The notes beneath the pieces were generated by a model, which had not been told where the DNA came from, made no database searches, and saw nothing but the letters and a program-made list of their open reading frames with translations. From a virus: a stretch of 64,000 bases of DNA. The stretch spans positions 1 to 64,000 of the IMG/VR virus record IMGVR_UViG_3300036768_001340. The stretch is one strand, 5' to 3'. The position numbers and the translations under genes are program-made. This document shows, one piece after another, positions 59,189 through 64,000 of the stretch (its first letter is position 1; each line of letters opens with the position of its first letter).

Positions 59189-59340
59189 GCTGGTACTGGT
59201 TCTACGCCCTGGTGATCGCCCTGAGCCTGGCCGGGGCCTTCCAGGCGATCCTGCTCATCCTCTACGGCGTCTACCTCCTCCTCCGGCTGCCGTTCGAGCT
59301 CTGGGCGATCGACCGGGAGCTCAAGCGGAACAACGACTGA
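59185..59340 (+). CDS. Small membrane protein
   Basis: 51 aa. One long hydrophobic stretch (FYALVIALSLAGAFQAILLI) continues into a second part (YGVYLLLRLPFELW), then a charged tail (AIDRELKRNND). Coupled to the upstream gene as ATGA. Probably a single- or double-span membrane peptide. No family recognised. Confidence 0.6.
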   Translation: MSWYWFYALVIALSLAGAFQAILLILYGVYLLLRLPFELWAIDRELKRNND

Positions 59341-59353
59341 GGAGGGAGACGCC

Positions 59354-59431
59354 ATGGCGACCGTGCTTGGGATCCTCCTGCTCGGGCTGGCCCTGGTCGG
59401 CTGGACCGCCGACCGGCTCGAGCGTGACTGA
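59354..59431 (+). CDS. Tiny membrane peptide
   Basis: 25 aa, hydrophobic (ATVLGILLLGLALVGWTADR then LERD). A GGAGGGAGACGCC ribosome site precedes the ATG. Position in a chain of small genes and the strong ribosome site are the only support. Confidence 0.45.
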   Translation: MATVLGILLLGLALVGWTADRLERD

Positions 59432-59515
59432 CCGGGGCTCGTCCGTGACCGGATGTCCGCGGCAAGACCGCGGGCACCCGCTGGCGGGACGAGCCCGTCA
59501 AGAAAGGAACGAACC

Positions 59516-60016
59516 GTGTTGATCACAGCCAAGCAATTCCGTCTGTGGGGTGGAGTTGACCTGCCGGAGATGGCCCCGGCCACGCTGGCGGCCCGCCAGG
59601 ACATCCCGCTCAGCGACCGCGTGTGGTTCCTCGTCCATACGCTCTGGCACCTGGACGAGGACGCCACCCGCCGGTATGCCCGAGAGACGGCGCTCGCCGT
59701 CGCCCGGCTGATGGACGACGACGTCTGGACCTCCATGGTCCAGGAGGCGTGCGCGGACATCCCGTCCGCGGCATCCGCCTGGGCCGCGGTGATGGTCACC
59801 GCGGACGCGAGCGCCATCCTGACCGCGGCCGCCGTCATCCCGGGCGACCTCCACGCGTACGGCTGCGCCCTGGAGGAGGCCATCGCCCAGGCCCGGCCGC
59901 CCGGGACGGAGACCGTGCACTCCTCGGCCGAGGACCCCGTGTACGTCGTCGCCCTGGAGCGGGCGCTCCGCCGGGCGCTCACGCTCCTCGACGCCGTCGA
60001 GACCGCCCGGTCCTGA
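59516..60016 (+). CDS. Paralogue family protein A, unknown
   Basis: 166 aa from GTG, with AAAGGA upstream. Shares LSDRVWFLVHTLWHLDEDAT and ETALAVARLMDDDV with the gene at 62230-62853 (INDRLWVIGRTLVHLDERAA, ETALTVARLACDV). A helical, alanine-rich protein of unknown role. The paralogue pair flanks several other small genes, suggesting local duplication. Confidence 0.6.
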   Translation: MLITAKQFRLWGGVDLPEMAPATLAARQDIPLSDRVWFLVHTLWHLDEDATRRYARETALAVARLMDDDVWTSMVQEACADIPSAASAWAAVMVTADASAILTAAAVIPGDLHAYGCALEEAIAQARPPGTETVHSSAEDPVYVVALERALRRALTLLDAVETARS

Positions 60017-60530
60017 AGAGAGGGCGGGCCTGGGGCATCCGGCCAAGGCGCAGATCAAGTCCGAGGCGCAACCGTGACCCGCCGGGCCCCTCCCTCAGAA
60101 GCCATGGGGGGACGAGGAGAGAGAGAGGACGGCGTGGCGGACGTCGGAGTCGTGCCCAAGGCTCGGAGCGCAGCCGGGGCGGGACGCGGCCTGAGGTGCC
60201 GGGCACCCTCGACGGCGAAGATCATGACCCCGACCCACCGGGCCGACCCCAGAAGAGAGGGGGCCTCCCCCGACCTGCGGTATGCTGGCGCAGCTCGGGG
60301 CGCAACCCGCCCCCGGACACCTCTGGCGATGAGTCGGGCGCCCGGCCATGGTCTCGCCATGACCCGCCGGGCCAACCCTCCTCAGAGGACAGGGCTGAAG
60401 AGAGAGGGTGTGAGACGGCCCTGAAGAGAGGGAGGGAGCCTTTCCGTCCCCCGCCCCGTCGGGCCCCGTGGTATGATGGCCGGAGGCCCGCCCCCGAGGC
60501 GCAAGGCGCGGGTCACGGAGGAGACACGGC
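60017..60530. other. Non-coding stretch with degenerate GA-rich repeats
   Basis: No gene with a ribosome site and conserved coding pattern is supported here. Visible: four copies of C(N)GAAGAGAGGG-like sequence, three degenerate copies of CCCGCCGGGCC/CCACCGGGCC (near 60076, 60231 and 60361), and two boxes resembling GGTATGCTGG and TGGTATGATGG without start codons behind them. A 116-aa open frame at 60074 reflects these repeats. Confidence 0.5.
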
Positions 60531-60730
60531 TCAAGACACGGGCCAAGGCGTAGCTCGAGACACGTCCGAGGCACGGCTCGAGACGCAGCTTAAGGCGCAG
60601 TTGAGGTACAGGCCAAGATACGGGTCATGGCGTCGCTCGAGACACGTCCGAGACACGCAGCTTAAGGCACAGTTGAGGCACGGGTTGAGGGTACGTCCGA
60701 GGTGCGAGTTGAGGCACGATTCGAGGGCGC
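60531..60730. repeat. Degenerate 11-12-bp repeat array, RAGRYRC heptad
   Basis: About 17 copies of a heptad close to GAGGCAC/AAGGCAC/GAGACAC, spaced about every 11-12 bp, joined by short linkers CTC, CTT, TTG, TCC. The same AAGGCAC heptad makes up the 57751-57900 array. No reading frame is convincing on either strand. Confidence 0.7.
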
Positions 60731-60758
60731 GGACGTTGCCAAAAAAGTCATAGATTCC

Positions 60759-60829
60759 AGGCGCTTGCGCCTTCCCTTCAAGGGCGGTTGCCGGAAACCT
60801 CAGGTGCCTAAGACTCCTGGGGTTTCCGG
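60759..60829. other. Intergenic hairpins before 60920
   Basis: Hairpin A: AGGCGC-TT-GCGCCT (60759-60772). Hairpin B: CCGGAAACC paired with GGTTTCCGG (60791-60799 with 60821-60829) and an inner CAGG/CCTG (60801-60804 with 60816-60819). Perfect 9-bp outer stem. Could be a terminator or a 5' leader structure; no U-run follows. Confidence 0.55.
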
Positions 60830-60919
60830 GAGTCGCTCCGTCGATTCCCCGGGGCCATGGTGGTCCCCGGCTCGGTCCCGCCGTGCCTCCCGCGCGCGCG
60901 TGGACAGGAGGATCCTCCG

Positions 60920-61066
60920 ATGTCGCAACCGTCCCGTCTCCGGCCGGCGGGCCGCCGCCCCGTCCAGGCACGACAGTCCATCGACCTGAACCTGGCCGAA
61001 CGCGGCCGAGGCGGCGATCGCCTCCGGACGAGGCCGGGCGCCCGCCGAGTTGCTGGCGAGGGTTAG
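60920..61066 (+). pseudogene. Small gene with apparent frameshift
   Basis: ATG with a strong AGGAGG ribosome site 12 nt upstream opens a 48-codon frame (MSQPSRLRPAGRRPVQ through SIDLNLAERG). From about 61010 the coding-like pattern (high GC at third positions, helix EAAIASGRGRAPAELLARVR) moves to the +1 frame, which is open until it joins the frame of 61140-61469. A one-base indel would restore one reading frame. Either a broken gene, a frameshifting event, or two overlapping small genes. Confidence 0.4.
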
Positions 61067-61139
61067 GGCCAGCGCGTCCGCGATGGATGAGATGGTTTCC
61101 TCCGTCGCGGGGTCCCTCAGGTACCAACGAAAGGAGCCG

Positions 61140-61469
61140 ATGATGACAGCCGAGATGGTGCCCGCCACGTTGACCGTCCCGGACGGCCGCCGGATCGACC
61201 GCCTGCTGGCGGCGGCCGGCCTCCGTTCCTCGCCGGTCGGTCCCCGTTACGACCCGTATATGTGCGAGACCGCCGACTTCGCCGTCACCGCCGCCCTGGC
61301 CCGCCTCCTCATGCGGAAGGGCCTCCTCCGGGACGGCCAGGAGGTCCGGGTCGTCGGCCCCCAGCACGTCACCTCCTACTTCATCACCGTCGCCCGGGCG
61401 TGGGAGTCCGCCCGGTACCGGGCGGGCCACGGCGCCCGCCGCTGGACGATCCGTCGCATCACCCTGTGA
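61140..61469 (+). CDS. Small protein, unknown
   Basis: 109 aa from ATG at 61140 with AAAGGAGCCG upstream. LTVPDGRRIDRLLAAAGL, then ETADFAVTAALARLLMRKGL and VTSYFITVARAWESARY suggest a compact alpha/beta domain. It may be a continuation of the frameshifted upstream gene, as its frame is open further upstream. No family recognised. Confidence 0.55.
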   Translation: MMTAEMVPATLTVPDGRRIDRLLAAAGLRSSPVGPRYDPYMCETADFAVTAALARLLMRKGLLRDGQEVRVVGPQHVTSYFITVARAWESARYRAGHGARRWTIRRITL

Positions 61470-61507
61470 TCGGCCGGGCCCCAGGCCCGGCGGAAAGGAG
61501 AGAGAGC

Positions 61508-61942
61508 ATGACCGAGAGCATGGATGAGGATGTCACCGAGCTCGCCGCGGCGGTCGAACGCTGCCTCGGCCGGACGATCGCCGAGGCCACCCTCGGGTAC
61601 CATCCGGGGGAGCCCCCGGGGCAGTCGCTCCGGCTGCTGTTCGAGGGCGGCGGCGAGCTTCACCTCTACGACGAGCTGCGGCTCTGCTGCGAGTCCCGGT
61701 TCATGACCTGCGACGACGACCTCCCCTCGATCCGAGGGGGCCGGCTGGTCGGGGTCTCCGTCCGCGACGGAGGAAGCCGGGCCGAGGAGGACGACCTGTA
61801 CGAGGACGTCCGGTTCCTCGTCGTCAGGACGACCCGAGGAGACGTCACCGTGGCGACCCACAACCGCCACAACGGGTACTACGGCGGGTTCGAGCTCCGG
61901 GCCCGGGCCGTCCTCCCGTCCGCCGAAGGAGGGCGACGATGA
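61508..61942 (+). CDS. DUF7448-like small protein
   Basis: 144 aa with AAAGGAGAGAGAGC before ATG. Visible pieces: LRLLFEGGGELHLYDELRLC, FLVVRTTRGDVTVATHNRHN and GYYGGFELRARAV; the last two resemble a small phage domain labelled DUF7448 in databases, but I recall this pattern rather than compare it. Acidic middle. Coupled to the next gene by ATGA. Confidence 0.5.
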   Translation: MTESMDEDVTELAAAVERCLGRTIAEATLGYHPGEPPGQSLRLLFEGGGELHLYDELRLCCESRFMTCDDDLPSIRGGRLVGVSVRDGGSRAEEDDLYEDVRFLVVRTTRGDVTVATHNRHNGYYGGFELRARAVLPSAEGGRR

Positions 61943-62133
61943 AGACGATGGACGTCCGCGAGCAGGGGTCCATCGCCCTGCTCTGCGAGCAGGCGGACCG
62001 GTCGCTCCGCGGTTGGTGGCTCGAGCTGGAGAGGGTCCTCCGCCCGGAGATCATGACGGACCTCCGCGTCGTCCTCGACGCCCTCCAGGAGATCGAGGCG
62101 ATCGTCGTCCGGCCGGAGGATCCGGCTCGCTGA
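61939..62133 (+). CDS. Small helical protein, unknown
   Basis: 64 aa, overlapping the upstream stop as ATGA. One long helix pair (IALLCEQADRSLRGWWLELE, MTDLRVVLDALQEIEAIVV). No family recognised. Typical of small phage regulators in size only. Confidence 0.5.
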   Translation: MKTMDVREQGSIALLCEQADRSLRGWWLELERVLRPEIMTDLRVVLDALQEIEAIVVRPEDPAR

Positions 62134-62229
62134 CCGGCCGCCCGCGCCGTCCCCGTCGATCCGGGACCGGGAGGTTGACGACCTCCCCGGCGCCCCACGT
62201 CCCGCCTCGGGACGGAAAGGAGAGAGAGC

Positions 62230-62853
62230 ATGATCACGCCCAAGCTGCTTCGTTCGTGGAACGCCGACGCCCGGCTCGTCCAGGCCCTCGGCGCCGAGGA
62301 GCTGTCGCCCCGGGAGCTGGTGACCCGGGAGGACATCTCCATCAACGACCGCCTGTGGGTCATCGGCCGGACGCTCGTGCACCTCGATGAGCGGGCGGCC
62401 GGGTCGTTCGCGGTCGAGACGGCCCTCACGGTCGCCCGCCTCGCCTGCGACGTCGAGGACGAGGCGCTCTTCCGCGGCCTGATGAACGACCTGCTGGCCA
62501 CGGAGGAACCGGTCGACGCCCGGAACGTCGCCTGGGCCGACGTCGCCTGGGATGTTGCCTTGGACGTTTCCCGAAGCACCGCGGCGCTCGCCGCCTGGGC
62601 CGCGGCGTGTTCCGCCGCCCAGGCCGTCGCCTGGGCCACCCGGCGGGACTTTGCCCGGAACGTCGTCGCCCGGCACGTCGTGACGAACGCCGTCTGCGAC
62701 GTCGTCTGGGACGCCGCTCGGGCCGTCGCCTGGGCGGCCAGCGACGGGACCGTCGCCTGGAACGTCCCGTGGAACTCCGCGTGGCTCGCCGAGGTCCGGC
62801 TCTCGCTCTCCCGGGCGCTGGAGTGGCTCGGCGACTGGGCCGACGGGTGGTAA
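62230..62853 (+). CDS. Paralogue family protein B, W/A-rich repeats
   Basis: 207 aa with GAAAGGAGAGAGAGC before ATG. The first ~85 residues are homologous to the 59516-60016 gene. The remainder is W/A-rich with repeating VAWADVAWDVALDV, LAAWAAACSAAQAVAWA, AVAWAASDGTVAWNV and similar units of about 8-10 residues, which the paralogue lacks. Probably a helical, extended structure. Function unknown. Confidence 0.6.
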   Translation: MITPKLLRSWNADARLVQALGAEELSPRELVTREDISINDRLWVIGRTLVHLDERAAGSFAVETALTVARLACDVEDEALFRGLMNDLLATEEPVDARNVAWADVAWDVALDVSRSTAALAAWAAACSAAQAVAWATRRDFARNVVARHVVTNAVCDVVWDAARAVAWAASDGTVAWNVPWNSAWLAEVRLSLSRALEWLGDWADGW

Positions 62854-62880
62854 CGCTGAGATCAACCGGAGGATTGGACG

Positions 62881-63201
62881 ATGACGACATGGCTCATGAA
62901 CTCTGCGGTCATTCCCGAGGGCTGTCACGGCTCGTACACGTTCGAGCCGGCGACCGTCGACGAGCTCAAGCGGATCGTCCGGCACGCCGAGTCGCGGATC
63001 GGCTACGAGGCGACGGCCGCGCAGATCGAGCGGTGGACCGGGTACCGGCCCGAGGTCCGCCGCGACTCGTGCACGCTCGCGGTCGGCGACGTGGCCTACG
63101 TCGTCCGACTCCGCTATCGGATCCAAGATCCGAGGAAGAAGCACTTCCAACGGCCCGCCGAGTCTCAGTTCGAGATCGGCAAGCTGACGAGGGTTGCGTG
63201 A
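62881..63201 (+). CDS. DUF1874 / AcrIII-1 ring-nuclease family protein, catalytic His replaced by Tyr
   Basis: 106 aa. The DUF1874 pattern is clear from end to end: NSAVIPEGCHGSYTFEP, ESRIGYEATAAQIERWTGY, DSCTLAVGDVAYVVRLRYRI and a final FEIGKLTRVA. Family members (SIRV1 gp29 / AcrIII-1, YddF) bind or cleave cyclic tetra-adenylate and so block type III CRISPR signalling; the conserved SxIGHxxT histidine is catalytic. Here it is IGYEAT (Tyr42), so it may only bind the ring or act differently. Family call firm by pattern; activity inferred. Confidence 0.8.
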   Translation: MTTWLMNSAVIPEGCHGSYTFEPATVDELKRIVRHAESRIGYEATAAQIERWTGYRPEVRRDSCTLAVGDVAYVVRLRYRIQDPRKKHFQRPAESQFEIGKLTRVA

Positions 63202-63261
63202 CGCTCGCCGCGTCGATCCCATGCCGGGAGGGCTGACCTCCCAAGGAAGGAAGGAATCAAG

Positions 63262-63444
63262 ATGAGGATGATCGTGTTGACGTTGCTGGCCGGCTGCCTC
63301 GACCGCCGGGTCGAGCTGCCGACATGCGAGGAGCTCGGGTGCGATGGCACCCCCGAGCGGCCCGCCGAGGACGACGGACCGCCCGTGGACGGAGCGTGCT
63401 TCTGCCCGGCCCCTGCCGGGTCGGACGGGAGGTGTGTGCCATGA
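63262..63444 (+). CDS. Small secreted lipoprotein
   Basis: 60 aa. MRMIVLTLLAGC is a short signal with a lipobox (LLAGC), and the mature part is acidic and cysteine-containing (CEELGCDGT, ACFCPAPAGSDGRC). AAGGAAGGAATCAAG precedes the ATG. The stop overlaps the start of the metzincin lipoprotein gene (ATGA), so they are probably co-expressed. Confidence 0.65.
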   Translation: MRMIVLTLLAGCLDRRVELPTCEELGCDGTPERPAEDDGPPVDGACFCPAPAGSDGRCVP

Positions 63445-63911
63445 CCCGGCTTGCCCTCCTCGCCCTGGCCCTCTCGGGATGCGTTGTGGATCCGGAGCCG
63501 TGGGGCCGGACCGCCCTGACGGTCCACGGGGACGTCGAGTTCGTGTCCGCGGCCATCGAGGCCGCCTTCGTCTGGGACGCGGCGCTCTACGACCGCTGCG
63601 GCCAGGTGTTCTGGATCGTAGAGGACGGCGGTCGTCCGGTCCGACAGTACTCCGTCGAGCGGTGGAAGGAGGATGGGTACGAGGGGAAGTATATGGGCTG
63701 GTTCGACGGAGACGAGGTCGCCGTCCGTGACACCGACTTCCGGGCCGAACGGCAGATCGTGGTCCACGAGCTGGGCCACGCCCTCGGCCTGGGCCACGTG
63801 AGTCGGGCCGACGACCCCAGGAGCGTGATGTTCGAGGTGGCGGCCGCGCAGTTCTACATCCCGACGGCCGGTGACGTGGAGCGGGCGGCGGCGGCCCTCG
63901 GGTGCCCCTAG
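63441..63911 (+). CDS. Metzincin-like lipoprotein peptidase
   Basis: 156 aa. Signal MTRLALLALALSGC with a lipobox (LSGC). The zinc motif HELGHALGLGH (HExxHxxGxxH) and the Met-turn SVMFEV identify a matrixin-type metzincin. It would act outside the membrane or in the periplasm, perhaps on a host envelope or surface protein. Coupled to the upstream lipoprotein. Catalytic family is firm; substrate unknown. Confidence 0.8.
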   Translation: MTRLALLALALSGCVVDPEPWGRTALTVHGDVEFVSAAIEAAFVWDAALYDRCGQVFWIVEDGGRPVRQYSVERWKEDGYEGKYMGWFDGDEVAVRDTDFRAERQIVVHELGHALGLGHVSRADDPRSVMFEVAAAQFYIPTAGDVERAAAALGCP

Positions 63912-63947
63912 AGGGCGCCGGCCTAAGCAGCGGATTTCAAGGTTTTT

Positions 63948-63983
63948 ATAGTATATCTAAATTATTATTTAGAATATATTATA
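63948..63983. repeat. Fourth copy of the bipartite AT-rich element
   Basis: ATAGTATATC at 63948 and TAGAATATAT at 63970, same 22-nt offset as the three copies at 58 kb. Followed by an AT-rich tail reaching the window end. Directly after the stop of the metzincin gene. Confidence 0.85.
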
Positions 63984-64000
63984 ATTTTATAATAACCAAA

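Noticed and set aside
58228-59982. 584-aa minus-strand frame
   Set aside because: Antisense to several plus-strand genes that have strong ribosome sites and ATGA overlaps; composition is that of GC-rich shadow frames.
60469-60477. TGGTATGAT as another leaderless promoter
   Set aside because: No start codon follows at six or seven nucleotides and no gene begins close behind.
60531-61430. 299-aa minus-strand frame
   Set aside because: Lies over the repeat array and antisense to plus-strand genes; no supported start.
61879-63222. 447-aa minus-strand frame
   Set aside because: Complement of four plus-strand genes including the DUF1874 gene; arises from high GC.

Overview
The window looks like part of a very large (jumbo-type) tailed phage with a T4-like contractile tail. 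It carries homologues of the T4 baseplate wedge proteins gp6 and gp25, a gp5-like hub/spike pair and a gp55-like late sigma factor, followed by a long sugar-metabolism cluster, a tRNA cluster and a block of small accessory genes. The host cannot be named. ADP-heptose-type and LPS-type sugar genes suggest a Gram-negative (LPS-bearing) host. Several genes have a -10-like box exactly 6 nt before the start codon, which suggests a host that tolerates leaderless mRNAs.

Layout. (1) 1-25.2 kb, minus strand: one nearly gapless late operon of virion genes. It holds LamG-, Ig- and Fn3-like tail/fibre proteins, baseplate wedge and hub proteins, then the late sigma factor and small genes. Neighbouring genes often overlap as ATGA or TGATG. 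(2) 25.2-43.5 kb, minus strand: about 18 sugar genes. They include a heptose-type kinase plus nucleotidyltransferase, a nucleotide-sugar dehydrogenase, two SDR epimerases, a cupin, about nine glycosyltransferases (one a three-domain 1050-aa protein), two methyltransferases, a NodB-like deacetylase and an SGNH-like protein. A GroES-like co-chaperonin sits at the end. (3) 43.6-44.9 kb: a Cas4-like Fe-S nuclease and a coiled-coil protein. Upstream of them is an AT-rich array of eight 18-bp repeats that begins about 40 bp before the first start codon of the left operon. (4) 45.3-48.5 kb: a C39-like peptidase, a tandem-duplicated small protein, and nine to eleven minus-strand tRNA or tRNA-like genes, several with unusual architecture, then a YkuK-like RNase H-fold protein. 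(5) 48.5-55.5 kb, mixed strands: a strongly folded intergenic RNA candidate, a fatty-acid-hydroxylase-like membrane enzyme, two base-excision-repair glycosylases, a ParB-like protein, an acidic-repeat protein, and small genes with host-like promoters. One of these small genes is Tad2/DUF2829-like. (6) 55.5-64 kb, plus strand, visibly GC-richer: small accessory genes with strong AAAGGAGAG ribosome sites. They include pentapeptide-repeat, zincin and metzincin lipoproteins, W/A-rich paralogues and a DUF1874 (AcrIII-1 ring-nuclease family) protein. Two repeat arrays and very AT-rich islands interrupt this block, and the islands carry a precisely spaced bipartite motif.

Reading. The left half builds the virion, and the sugar cluster probably makes and transfers an activated sugar such as ADP-heptose onto virion or host surface glycans. 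The right block resembles early, host-takeover and anti-defence cargo. The points most worth checking are: an in-frame TGA inside a tail Ig-like domain; the four-copy bipartite AT-rich element; the DUF1874 protein with Tyr in place of the catalytic His; two tRNA-Arg-like genes apparently lacking a D arm; the folded RNA at 48.6 kb; and the leaderless promoter pattern.
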